A program made the translations under genes and the position numbers. Shown here one piece after another: positions 44,217 to 54,051 of a stretch of 64,000 nucleotides of DNA. This stretch comes from Achromobacter pestifer (GTDB taxonomy: Bacteria > Pseudomonadota > Gammaproteobacteria > Burkholderiales > Burkholderiaceae_B), in assembly GCF_013267355.1 (NCBI RefSeq), contig NZ_CP053985.1, positions 5,022,001-5,086,000 on the forward strand, given 5' to 3'. Under the pieces are notes generated by a model. It was not told the DNA's origin, made no database searches, and worked only from the letters and a program-made list of their open reading frames with translations. Numbering within the stretch: the stretch's first letter is position 1; every line of letters starts with the position of its first letter.

Positions 44217-44242
44217 ACCAGTCCGTATATATTGGTTGACAG

Positions 44243-44277
44243 AACGGCGGCCCGGCTCGCGCAAGGCGGCCGCCGTT
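44243..44277 (+). terminator. stem-loop after pgsA
   Basis: AACGGCGGCC (44243-44252) and GGCCGCCGTT (44268-44277) are perfect inverted arms with a 15-nt loop, 27 bp past the pgsA stop. There is no T-run, so a Rho-dependent or processing role is possible. Confidence 0.5.
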
Positions 44278-44418
44278 ACATACTAAGAGCGATCCGCCGG
44301 CGCGTCCGGTACGGCGCCTCAAAGTCCAACGCCCGGAGCACCCGGACGTTGCCGGAGACAACCCGCGCGCCGCCGCATCCGGCGCCACGCTACCTGCCGC
44401 TGACCGCGGCCGCCTGCA

Positions 44419-45723
44419 ATGAACACCGCTGCGAATACCCTGGCCCTGGACGCCGCCGCCCGCCGGCGCGACTGGAAGATCATCCTGCTGATCGGGGTGG
44501 CCCACGCGTCCTCCCACTTCTTCCAACTGGTCCTGCCCTCGCTCTACGTCTCGCTGGGCAACGAGTTCGGCCTGGACTTCGCCCGCCTGGGGCTGCTGGT
44601 GTCCACGTTCTACGTGGTGTCCGGCATCGGCCAGGCGTCCTCGGGCTTCGTGGTGGACCGGATCGGCGCGCGGCCGGTGCTGTGGTTCGGGCTGACGTGC
44701 TTCGTGCTGTCCGGCGTGCTGATCGGGTCGGCCAACGGCTACGCCATGCTGGTGGCGGCGGCGGTGGTGGGCGGCATCGGCAATTCCGTTTTCCACCCGG
44801 CCGACTATTCCATCATCAACCATCGCATTTCCGCGCTGCGCCTGGGGCATGCTTTTTCCACGCACGGACTGACGGGCAACCTGGGCTGGGCGCTGACGCC
44901 CGTGTTCATGACCAGCATCACGCTGCTGGCGGACTGGCGCGTGGCGGCCTATAGCGCGGCCGGGTTGGTGGCGCTGGTCCTGCTGCTGACGGTGTTGGGA
45001 CGCGACCTGCTGGGCGGTCCGTCGCCGCTGGAGGGCCATGCGGACGCGGAAGCCGGCAAGCTTGCCGCCAAGCCCGCGGCCAAGCCGCAGGAAAGCGTGC
45101 TGACCACGCTGTCCACGCTCTTGTCCAAGCCAGCGCTGTGGGGCGCGTTCCTGTTCTTCGCCTGCACCTCCATCGCGCTGTCGTCGGTGCAGAACTACAC
45201 CATTCCCTTGCTGGGCCAACTGTACGACCTGTCCAAGGTCGCCGCCAGCTCGGCGCTGTCCGGCTACATGGTGGCTTCGGCCGTGGGCATGGCCGCGGGC
45301 GGTTTCCTGGTGTCGGCCAATCCGCGTACCGAACGCACCGTGATGGTGGCGCTGATCCTGGCGGGCCTGACGCTGGTGGTGCTGGCGCTGGGCCTGGTGC
45401 CGGCCGTGCTGGCCGCGCCGGTGGTGGCGCTGGCGGGCTTCTGCTCCGGCGTCGCGGCGCCGTCGCGCGACATGCTGATCCGCCGCGTCACGCCCAAGGG
45501 CTCCACCGGATCGGTCTACGGACTGGTGTACTCCGGCATGGATGTGGGCTCGGCCCTGGGACCGCTGGCCTTTGGCCTGCTGCTGGACGCTGGTCTGCGG
45601 CAGGGCCCCTGGGTGGGTGCGGGCGTCGCGTTCGCCGCCGCCGCTTTCCTGGCGCAGTGGATCGCGGTGCAGGCGCGGCGCGCGGAACCCGCGGCGGCCG
45701 CATCGGCCGCCGCACGTTCCTGA
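44419..45723 (+). CDS. MFS transporter
   Basis: 434 residues with about twelve hydrophobic segments split by a central loop rich in Ala/Lys ('AGKLAAKPAAKPQES'). The loop 2-3 motif 'GFVVDRIGARPVLWFG' is the MFS signature. 'GVAHASSHFFQLVLPSLYVS' and 'HTxTGNLG'-like 'FSTHGLTGNLGWALTPVF' recall the fosmidomycin-resistance/Fsr branch. Export of an organic solute is likely, the cargo is unknown. It is monocistronic: a stem-loop precedes it and a weak hairpin follows. Confidence 0.88.
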   Translation: MNTAANTLALDAAARRRDWKIILLIGVAHASSHFFQLVLPSLYVSLGNEFGLDFARLGLLVSTFYVVSGIGQASSGFVVDRIGARPVLWFGLTCFVLSGVLIGSANGYAMLVAAAVVGGIGNSVFHPADYSIINHRISALRLGHAFSTHGLTGNLGWALTPVFMTSITLLADWRVAAYSAAGLVALVLLLTVLGRDLLGGPSPLEGHADAEAGKLAAKPAAKPQESVLTTLSTLLSKPALWGAFLFFACTSIALSSVQNYTIPLLGQLYDLSKVAASSALSGYMVASAVGMAAGGFLVSANPRTERTVMVALILAGLTLVVLALGLVPAVLAAPVVALAGFCSGVAAPSRDMLIRRVTPKGSTGSVYGLVYSGMDVGSALGPLAFGLLLDAGLRQGPWVGAGVAFAAAAFLAQWIAVQARRAEPAAAASAAARS

Positions 45724-45728
45724 ACCGG

Positions 45729-45746
45729 CCGGGGCCCGCGCCCCGG
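45729..45746 (+). terminator. GC-rich hairpin after the MFS gene
   Basis: CCGGGGC (45729-45735) and GCCCCGG (45740-45746) pair with a 4-nt loop just after the stop at 45723, followed by CGGTTTG. A short T-run makes it a weak terminator candidate. Confidence 0.45.
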
Positions 45747-45787
45747 CGGTTTGACCCTACGCAAGGTTGATGCGGCGTCTCTCTGAT

Positions 45788-45818
45788 GTAATGACCTCGT
45801 CAGTGAAGTGGTCATTAC
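45788..45818. promoter_or_regulatory. perfect inverted repeat before the cytochrome c peroxidase gene
   Basis: GTAATGACC (45788-45796) and GGTCATTAC (45810-45818) are exact inverted arms with a 13-bp spacer. The right arm ends 13 bp before the ATG, just ahead of AGGAG (45821-45825). The spacing suits a dimeric repressor or an RNA stem that hides the ribosome site. Confidence 0.6.
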
Positions 45819-45831
45819 TCAGGAGAAGCCA

Positions 45832-46833
45832 ATGAGAAGGGCAAGCGCGTTGCTGGCGGCAGGAGTCGCCTTGGGCGGTTGGATCGGTCTGGCCCATGCG
45901 GCCTCGCAGGAACCGATACAGCCGGTGGAGCCGGCGGTCATCAAGGAGCCGGCCAAGGTCGAGCTGGGCAAGAAGCTCTTCTTCGACCCGCGCTTGTCCC
46001 GCTCAGGCGCGATTTCCTGTAATTCCTGCCATAACCTGGGCATGGGCGGCGCGGACAATCTCAAGGCGTCGATCGGCCACAAGTGGCAGCAGGGCTCGAT
46101 CAACTCGCCGACGGTGCTCAATTCCAGCCTGAACATCGCCCAGTTCTGGGATGGCCGCGCCAAGGACCTGCGCGAGCAGGCGGGCGGCCCCATCGCCAAT
46201 CCCATGGAGATGGCGTCCACCCATGAGCTGGCGGTGCAGGTGCTGAATTCGATTCCCGGCTACCGGGCGGAATTCAAGCAGGTCTTCGGCAAGGAAGACA
46301 TCGGCATCGACGAGGTCACCGGCGCCCTGGCCGCGTTCGAGGAAACGCTGGTGACGCCCAATTCGCGCTTCGACCAGTGGCTGCGCGGCGACCAGAAGGC
46401 GCTGACCGTGCGCGAGCTGGCGGGCTATGAGCTGTTCAAGAACAGCGGCTGCGTGGCCTGCCACAACGGCGTGGCGGTGGGCGGCAATTCGTTCCAGAAG
46501 ATGGGCCTGGTCACGCCCTACGTCACCGAGAACAAGGCCGAGGGCCGCGCGGGGGTGACGGGCAAGGACGCCGACCGCTTCAACTTCAAGGTGCCGACGC
46601 TGCGCAACGTGGCGCTGACCTATCCGTACTTCCACGACGGGGAGGCGGCCACGCTGACGCAGGCGGTGGATGTGATGGGCCGGCTGCAGCTGGGCCGGAC
46701 CTTCACGCCGGATGAGAACGCGCAGATCGTGGCGTTCCTGCAGACTCTGACGGGCGATCAGCCGGCGATCCAGTACCCGGTGCTGCCGCCGTCGGCGGAC
46801 GACACGCCGCGGCCCGAGCCCTTCGTGAAATAA
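45832..46833 (+). CDS. di-heme cytochrome c peroxidase
   Basis: 333 residues. Signal peptide to 'GLAHAAS' (residue 23 or so). Two heme c sites: Cys63-Cys66-His67 ('SCNSCHNLG') and Cys207-Cys210-His211 ('CVACHNG'). 'FWDGRAKDLREQAGGPIANP' and 'RNVALTYPYFHDGEAATL' are conserved between the domains. It reduces hydrogen peroxide in the periplasm with electrons from a small cytochrome or azurin. ATG 45832 follows AGGAG; an inverted repeat lies just upstream. Confidence 0.94.
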   Translation: MRRASALLAAGVALGGWIGLAHAASQEPIQPVEPAVIKEPAKVELGKKLFFDPRLSRSGAISCNSCHNLGMGGADNLKASIGHKWQQGSINSPTVLNSSLNIAQFWDGRAKDLREQAGGPIANPMEMASTHELAVQVLNSIPGYRAEFKQVFGKEDIGIDEVTGALAAFEETLVTPNSRFDQWLRGDQKALTVRELAGYELFKNSGCVACHNGVAVGGNSFQKMGLVTPYVTENKAEGRAGVTGKDADRFNFKVPTLRNVALTYPYFHDGEAATLTQAVDVMGRLQLGRTFTPDENAQIVAFLQTLTGDQPAIQYPVLPPSADDTPRPEPFVK

Positions 46834-46849
46834 GGCGGTATGCGCGGGC

Positions 46850-47674
46850 CTACTGGCGGACGGTGCGCACGTCCGCTGGCGGGCCCGCCTCGAAGTTGCT
46901 GCGCCAGGGGTTGATGTCCAGCCCGCCGCGGCGCGTATAGCGCGCGTAGACCGTCAGTTGTTCGGGGCGGCAGGCCTGCATGACGTCGCTGAAGATGCGC
47001 TCAACGCAATGCTCGTGGAATTCGGCGTGCTGGCGGAACGAAACCACGTAGCGCAGCAGCGATTCGCGGTCTATGGGCGCGCCGCGGTAACGGATCTGCA
47101 CGCTGGCCCAGTCGGGCTGGCCCGTCACGGGGCAGTTCGATTTCAACAGGCGCGAAGCCAGCGTCTCCTCGACCACGTCGCCCGCGCGGGTGCGCAGCAC
47201 TTCGGGCGCGGGTTCGTAGGTGTCGATCTCGATGTCCAGCTTGTCTATATAGATGCCGTCCATTTCTCCCATCTGCAACTCGGAGAAGCGCTGCGGCAGG
47301 AAGAAATCCAGCCCCACCGGCGCGCCGGCGGCGGCGCTCAGGTCGCGCTCCAGGCGGCCGCGCAGGGCGGCCGAATTGACCAGGCGGGTCTGGTTGAACG
47401 AGTTCAGGTAAAGCTTGAAGGACTTGGACTCGATGATGTTGGGGCTGTCGGCCGGCACCGAGAAGGTTGCCATGGCCACGCGCGGCTTGCCTTTGGCGTC
47501 CAGCCAGGACAGCTCATAGGCGTTCCACAGGTCCACGCCGGTGAAGGGCAGCTTGCCGGCTTCCAGGTTCAGCGCCGCGCGGTTGTGCGAACGCGCGATG
47601 GGGAAGAGCAGCGAGGGGTCGTATTGCGAGGCGTAGGCCACGCTCTGGCCCAGCGGGCCGTGGGACAGCGTCAT
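46850..47674 (-). CDS. queF: NADPH-dependent 7-cyano-7-deazaguanine reductase (long form)
   Basis: 274 residues, the two-domain (E. coli-like) form. The substrate motif '[15 protein letters not shown]' is in the N-terminal half. The catalytic Cys lies in '[20 protein letters not shown]', and '[14 protein letters not shown]' binds preQ0. It reduces preQ0 to preQ1 in queuosine synthesis. ATG 47674 is chosen; the upstream in-frame extension runs into the aceA control region and lacks similarity. It converges on the peroxidase gene with 16 bp between. Confidence 0.94.
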   Translation of the reverse strand: MTLSHGPLGQSVAYASQYDPSLLFPIARSHNRAALNLEAGKLPFTGVDLWNAYELSWLDAKGKPRVAMATFSVPADSPNIIESKSFKLYLNSFNQTRLVNSAALRGRLERDLSAAAGAPVGLDFFLPQRFSELQMGEMDGIYIDKLDIEIDTYEPAPEVLRTRAGDVVEETLASRLLKSNCPVTGQPDWASVQIRYRGAPIDRESLLRYVVSFRQHAEFHEHCVERIFSDVMQACRPEQLTVYARYTRRGGLDINPWRSNFEAGPPADVRTVRQ

Positions 47675-47999
47675 AGCGGAATCATCGGAAACTTGAAGAA
47701 TGAACGCATTGTAGGCGGTCGGAAAAAACCCCGATTTTCCATATTGTGAAATGTAACCTTCGTCATGTGAAAGCCGCTGCTGCGTAGCAGCGGGAACCCA
47801 TTTCACAGATGATAATTGCGTTTCGCAATACGAAATTGAATTTATAACCAATTGATTTACAAGAATAATATTTTTCGTCTTGTATAAGACACAAGCCCAC
47901 ATTGCTCCGCAGCAGAGGCATAGACTTTGTCCAACGATTCACGCAACGCAGGACGCGAATCTTTTGCAGTCTTCCCCATCACTGACCAGGAGCATCAAC
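47675..47999. other. divergent control region between queF and aceA
   Basis: This 325-bp gap is AT-richer than its neighbours and holds no gene I can support. It contains a perfect hairpin CCGCTGCT (47774-47781) / AGCAGCGG (47786-47793), an inverted repeat ATTGCG-TTT-CGCAAT, and AT-rich stretches (47830-47885) that could hold promoters for both genes. Confidence 0.5.
47815..47829. promoter_or_regulatory. ATTGCG/CGCAAT inverted repeat before aceA
   Basis: ATTGCG (47815-47820), TTT, CGCAAT (47824-47829). It lies 170 bp before the aceA ATG, in the part facing both queF and aceA. A dimeric regulator site is possible; the regulator is not identifiable from this window. Confidence 0.35.
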
Positions 48000-49319
<1,320 letters not shown>

Positions 49320-49368
49320 GCATCGCAGGAGAGTTATGCAGTTGTAGTTGCTGTTGTAGGGTGGATTC

Positions 49369-49394
49369 GGGTGCCTTCGGGCACCCTTTTTTTT
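49369..49394 (+). terminator. intrinsic terminator after aceA
   Basis: GGGTGCC (49369-49375), loop TTCG, GGCACCC (49380-49386), then eight T. The T-run runs into the stop codon of the convergent giant gene at 49393, so the two genes are packed end to end. Confidence 0.85.
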
Positions 49395-52300
49395 ACAGTC
49401 CGAAGAACGCCGAGTACACCAGCCTTTCCTCCACCACGCGGCGCTGCTGTATGGCGCCGGCGCGCCGTTCGGGTACGGAGCTGTCGGTGTAGTAGCGCTC
49501 GTACTCGCGCACCGCGATGCGCGCGGGCTTGCCGCCGCTGTCGGGGAGCGCGGCGCTGGCGGACCAGATGACGGGGTCCAGCAGTTCGCCCAACAGGGGG
49601 CCTTCCAGCACGGGCGGAAAACGCACCACCGGGCCGACCACCACGTTGCCCAGGCGCGAAAGGTCGGCGAGTGTCGTGGGCGTGGCGGTTTCCAGGATGG
49701 GCAGTTCGCGCATGCGGTCTATGAGGATGGGGCCGGGGCCGGGGCCGGACGGCTGGGGGGGCGGTCCCGCCGGGTCCAGCAGGCCCGATGCCAGCACCTT
49801 GGCATCGCTCCAGGCCAGGTCGCTGTCCAGCGCCGGGTCGCGCGTCTGCAGCACCAGTTCCACGCGGTTGCGGCCGCTTTCGGCGGTTTGGCCTATGCCG
49901 GGGATGAAGGAGATGTTCAGGTACTCGGAGTCCAGCGGGAACTTCATGGGTCCATGCTTGGGCACCACGCCGCGCAGGCTGAACGCCAGCCGGCCGCGCT
50001 TGATCTCGAACACCGCGCGGCGGCGCGGCAGCACCTGGGAGAACTCGGCTTGCACCACCCGCGAGAGCTTGGCGGAACTGATGGCGTTGGGCTGATAGCG
50101 CGCCAGCGCCAGGCGCACGAAGGGCATGTAGGTCCGGCCGGGATCGAGCTCGATGTCGCAATACCAGCGCGCGCGTTCCTCGCTCCAGCGCACGCGGTGT
50201 CCGACCACGTGGACCCGCTGAGCCGGGATTTCCTGCAGATAGACCTGCTCGTCGGTGACGCGCGTGGAGAAGTCCGACACGCGCGCCTTGTGCTTGGGCG
50301 GGGGCGTCTCCCACAGCGGATCCATGCCCCATTGCGTCACCAGCGGCGTCAGCGGATTGCCGATGTCGGTGAAGTTCTGGCCGTCGCCCGCGATCACCAC
50401 GCCCAGCAACTCGCCGTCGCCGGAAGAGAACCAGGGGCGCTCCAGCCAGACCCGCAGGCCGTTGCCCAGGCGCGTCACGTCCAGCTTGCCGGCGCCTGCC
50501 GTTTCCTGCCAGCGGAAAGTCGGCACGACGTATGTGAGGACGGGGGCGTCCGGCGGCGCGCTGGCGCGCACCACCGTGTTCTGCGCAGTGCCGTCGCGCC
50601 TGAGCACTGGAGCGCCCGGGTCGTCGTCCGCGCCCACCTCCACCAACGGCCCGTCGGCCACGGGCCCCAGCCGCGTGACCTTGTCCGCCTGCGCGTAAAG
50701 CGAGGGCGGCAGGTATTCGCGGAATCGCGTGGCGGCGCGCAGGCGGTAGCGGATGAGCCGGAAGCGGGTGTCACCGAATTCATGGCGGTCGCCGCGCGCG
50801 CGCAGCTTGCCATCCACGTTCAACTGTTCCTTCACCGCATTGCTCAGGGTAAAGAGGTTCGCGTAGTTTTCCGACAAGGGAACCTCGGCCAGCACGCCAT
50901 GGCCGGCCTGGCGTTCCGGACGCAGCTTCTGCAGGTCGTCCACCCATTCGTGCCAGTCGGCCTCGATTTCGACCTTGCCGGTGGTGGGGCCGTGCAGCCG
51001 CACGCGGGCATACAGGTCCGCGTGAGCATCGCCGGGCCCGCGCTGCGGTTCCTCGGCCATCAGCAGCAAGGGCTCGCATATCGGCTGTTGTGTCGCGTGC
51101 ACCAGCACCAGCGGGCGGTAGGGCGTGACCATCCAGCAGCCGCCCAGCACGGACGACAGGCGCAGCGTGGCGCGCTCGCCCTCGTTGTTCGCCCAAGCGG
51201 GTATGCCGAAGGTGTTGGCCAGGCCCGGATTCACAAAGCTGGAATAGCGCAGCCGGGCGATGCGGCCCTTGGGCAGGTAGAAGGTCAGGACCCGCTGGGC
51301 TTCGTCCCAGCTGGGCAATCCGTCGTCGAGAAAATCTTCCGAGCAGGGCGGATCGGTCAGGGTGGCGCGGCGTTCTTCCAGCACGATGCGCAAGCCCTGC
51401 GTATCCGGCCACTTGGACGCGTGCGCCACCAGCAGCACCAGTTCTTGCGCGGGCGTCAGGGCGATCACCGCGCTGGGTCCCAGCACCTTGGGCCCCGTGA
51501 CGCCGGGCAAGGCATGGCCGGGCTGGGCGCGCAGCGCGATGCCGCCCGCGGCCGGATCCGGCAGATAGGGCGTAAGCACCTGGGCTTCGCGGTGGATGAC
51601 GTACTGCCCGGCGGCCAGGCGTTCGCCGGTAGGGTGCTCGGCCGAGGGCAATTTCGGAGGCACTTGCCCGGTGGTGGCCACCTCCTGCAGCGCCCGCGGC
51701 GTCACCAGTTCTATGTCCGTGCCTGGCCCCTTGTCGTAGAGCGTGCCCGCGTCGCGGGCTGCGATTTCATAGGCCTGCTTGATGCTGGCGGGGCTGCCCA
51801 TCATGGCGTCGAACAGGCCGTGCGTTTCGCATTGCAGCTGGGACGCCTTGGGCGGCACCACGTGGCGCTGGTTGACCGCGTCGTAGGCGAAGTCCTTGGC
51901 AGCGTCTTGCAAGAGGGCCTGCTTGAAGTCGGGACTTTCGAGGTAGGCCGCGGGGTCCATGCCGGTATTGCTGCGGATCACCATGCGTTCCAGCGACTCG
52001 CCTTCGCTCAGTCGGGCGCGCTGTACCAGCGCGGGCGGATCCACCGGTTCGAAGCGCCAGTAGACGACCGGCTGGGTGGCGTTGTCGTCGCGCTCCAGCG
52101 AGGGATCGTCATGGGCCAGGCTGTTGCCGGCCAGATCCACCAGCCGCGCGCGGAAACGGTAGGGCATGCCGAAGCGCAGGCGCGGCAGGCTGCCCTTGGC
52201 AGCCGTGAAGCTGACCGCCAGGCCGTTGCCTTTTTCCGTGGCCGTGTCCTGCACGTCTTCCGGCGTTTCGCCCTGCACGCCGCTGTCCGGATCGACGCGG

Positions 52301-54042
52301 TCGCGCAGCGTGCGTCCCGGGCGCGGCGCCACCAGGCTCCAGCCGGTCCAGCGGAACAGGGACTCATGCAGGTATTGGTCGTCCGGATTCTCGCCGCCGC
52401 TGGTGGAGGCGCCTTTCACATAGCCCTCGTCAGCGGGCAATTGCAGCGGCGCGCCGCCGTCCGTACAGCGGTAGGCGCCGGCGCGCTGGCACAGTGAATG
52501 CCATTTCTGGGGATCGCCCGGCACCTGCGGCTGCGCGTCCACGCGATAGCCGCGCAGCAGATCCTCGGCATAGAGCACGATGCTGCCCGGCGCGCCCGAC
52601 AGGGCGGCGTTCTTCAGGGCCGCGGCGGCCGCGTTCTGCGCGACCTCCCAGGCGCGGCCGCGCCGCGCCACGCCCAGGCCGCCCGAGCGCAGCGCGGCCA
52701 CGCCCTGTTTGTCGCCGGTGGTGTAGGTCACGGCGCCGTCGGCGCCCAGCGCCAGGCTCCTGGCGATCAGGTTCTGGGCGCTGAGCACGAAGTCCACGGT
52801 CTTGAGCGCCGCGCCGTCGGCGTCGACCTGATAGACGTCGAAGGGGCTGCGCGGTTCGTACAGGTTCCAGCTGTCGTCGGCGCGGCGCAGCTTCAGCATG
52901 CCGCGCTCATGATCGGCGGGGTTGCGGGGACGCGTGGTGAAGCGTTCCGCGTCGCCCGTCCAGGCGGTGGCGGGGCAGGCGTCGTCGCCGGCGTCGTGGC
53001 CGTCTTCCCAGCGCACGGTCAGGAAGAAATAGCCCTGCGCGGCGGGCGCGGCCGCCAGTTGCCGCGCGATCGGCGAGTCCGCCGGCAGCAGGCAGTCGAT
53101 GACCAGGCCGAGCTGGCGCAGCAGCGCCGGGTAGTCGCCGTAGGACGCGACGATGGCGTGGAAATCCATTTCCGGCTGGGCGGGCGGCGCGGGCACGTTC
53201 GCGCCGTCCGGCCGCCGGATGCTGCGCTGTTGCGCCGTGGGCGGATCGCGGCGATAGAAGCGGTTGGCCTGGAACAGGGTGTACTCGGCCTGTGAGTTCC
53301 ACAGCTTCATCAGGTTCTGGTCGGGGCCGGCGAGTCCGCCGTCGTTCCAGCGGGTCGGCAGGGCGCGCAGCGGAAAGCTCACGCCGGGCTGGGGATTGCC
53401 CTCGGCGTTCACGCCCGGCGCGGCGGCGCGGCCCTCATAGATGCTGTGCGGACCATAGACCTGCGAGCGCAGCACGCGCTCGGCGCCATCGCCGCCGTCG
53501 TCGAAGAAGCGGTCGAAGCCGGGCAGCGGCATCTCGACGCGCCGGTCGCCCAGCGAGATGAAGGTGGTGCGCGTGCCGCAGTCGCCCAGCATGTCCTTCA
53601 GGCCCGGATGCGCGTCGCGCCAGGGCAGCAGCGTGGGCGGCGTGCCGGAGGCCTGCACCGCCAGCCTGCCGTAGTGCTTGCGGGTCAGGCCCAGCACGCC
53701 CGCCACCGAATACGAGAACAGGTTGACCCTGCTCATGTCGCGGAACACGAAGCCGGCGACCGGCGTGGTCTTGGGCAGCAGCCGTTCCCACAACGCCGCG
53801 TCGGCCTGCGCCTGCGGCGCAAGCTCGATCTCCGCCATGCCGGTGTTCAGCACGAAGCGCACCCGTTCCAGGGTGCGCGGCCAGTTGACCCAGTCGGTGA
53901 ACGCGTGCAGCTGCTGCTCGTTCACGGCCTGCGGCGTCAGGCGCGGCGAGGCCACGATGGAGATGCGCAGCCGGCCGGCGTCGGGGCCGGCGGGCACGCG
54001 GCCGTTGGGGATCGCGGTCCAGACTATCGTTTGCTTGGCCAT
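49393..54042 (-). CDS. giant protein of unknown function (1549 residues)
   Basis: I do not recognise the family. One uninterrupted frame of 1549 residues, with no signal peptide, no clear membrane span and no enzyme motif. The N-terminus has 'TIVWTAIPNGRV' and 'GRLRISIVASPRLTPQ' (about residues 5-38), the middle has 'WNSQAEYTLFQANRFYRRDP' and 'RMRFRARLVDLAGNSL'-like 'MPYRFRARLVDLAGNSLAHD', and near the end there is a Pro/Gly linker ('GPPPQPSGPGPGP'). Beta-sheet-rich segments alternate with charged loops, which suits a structural or surface protein. It follows the 1392-residue gene by 9 bp with AGGAA upstream, so they form one operon. Composition matches the host, so no sign of recent transfer. 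Confidence 0.75.
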   Translation of the reverse strand: MAKQTIVWTAIPNGRVPAGPDAGRLRISIVASPRLTPQAVNEQQLHAFTDWVNWPRTLERVRFVLNTGMAEIELAPQAQADAALWERLLPKTTPVAGFVFRDMSRVNLFSYSVAGVLGLTRKHYGRLAVQASGTPPTLLPWRDAHPGLKDMLGDCGTRTTFISLGDRRVEMPLPGFDRFFDDGGDGAERVLRSQVYGPHSIYEGRAAAPGVNAEGNPQPGVSFPLRALPTRWNDGGLAGPDQNLMKLWNSQAEYTLFQANRFYRRDPPTAQQRSIRRPDGANVPAPPAQPEMDFHAIVASYGDYPALLRQLGLVIDCLLPADSPIARQLAAAPAAQGYFFLTVRWEDGHDAGDDACPATAWTGDAERFTTRPRNPADHERGMLKLRRADDSWNLYEPRSPFDVYQVDADGAALKTVDFVLSAQNLIARSLALGADGAVTYTTGDKQGVAALRSGGLGVARRGRAWEVAQNAAAAALKNAALSGAPGSIVLYAEDLLRGYRVDAQPQVPGDPQKWHSLCQRAGAYRCTDGGAPLQLPADEGYVKGASTSGGENPDDQYLHESLFRWTGWSLVAPRPGRTLRDRVDPDSGVQGETPEDVQDTATEKGNGLAVSFTAAKGSLPRLRFGMPYRFRARLVDLAGNSLAHDDPSLERDDNATQPVVYWRFEPVDPPALVQRARLSEGESLERMVIRSNTGMDPAAYLESPDFKQALLQDAAKDFAYDAVNQRHVVPPKASQLQCETHGLFDAMMGSPASIKQAYEIAARDAGTLYDKGPGTDIELVTPRALQEVATTGQVPPKLPSAEHPTGERLAAGQYVIHREAQVLTPYLPDPAAGGIALRAQPGHALPGVTGPKVLGPSAVIALTPAQELVLLVAHASKWPDTQGLRIVLEERRATLTDPPCSEDFLDDGLPSWDEAQRVLTFYLPKGRIARLRYSSFVNPGLANTFGIPAWANNEGERATLRLSSVLGGCWMVTPYRPLVLVHATQQPICEPLLLMAEEPQRGPGDAHADLYARVRLHGPTTGKVEIEADWHEWVDDLQKLRPERQAGHGVLAEVPLSENYANLFTLSNAVKEQLNVDGKLRARGDRHEFGDTRFRLIRYRLRAATRFREYLPPSLYAQADKVTRLGPVADGPLVEVGADDDPGAPVLRRDGTAQNTVVRASAPPDAPVLTYVVPTFRWQETAGAGKLDVTRLGNGLRVWLERPWFSSGDGELLGVVIAGDGQNFTDIGNPLTPLVTQWGMDPLWETPPPKHKARVSDFSTRVTDEQVYLQEIPAQRVHVVGHRVRWSEERARWYCDIELDPGRTYMPFVRLALARYQPNAISSAKLSRVVQAEFSQVLPRRRAVFEIKRGRLAFSLRGVVPKHGPMKFPLDSEYLNISFIPGIGQTAESGRNRVELVLQTRDPALDSDLAWSDAKVLASGLLDPAGPPPQPSGPGPGPILIDRMRELPILETATPTTLADLSRLGNVVVGPVVRFPPVLEGPLLGELLDPVIWSASAALPDSGGKPARIAVREYERYYTDSSVPERRAGAIQQRRVVEERLVYSAFFGL

Positions 54043-54051
54043 GGACGTTCC

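Noticed and set aside
44217..44418. Searched for a tRNA gene after pgsA
   Set aside because: The gap holds a stem-loop but no cloverleaf or T-arm sequence.
47675..47900. preQ1 riboswitch before queF
   Set aside because: I found no preQ1-type stem with the A-rich tail. The hairpin at 47774-47793 alone is not enough.
49888..52497. 869-codon plus-strand frame inside the giant gene
   Set aside because: Arg/His/Gln-rich composition of a shadow frame. The minus frame is longer, has a ribosome site and sits in an operon.
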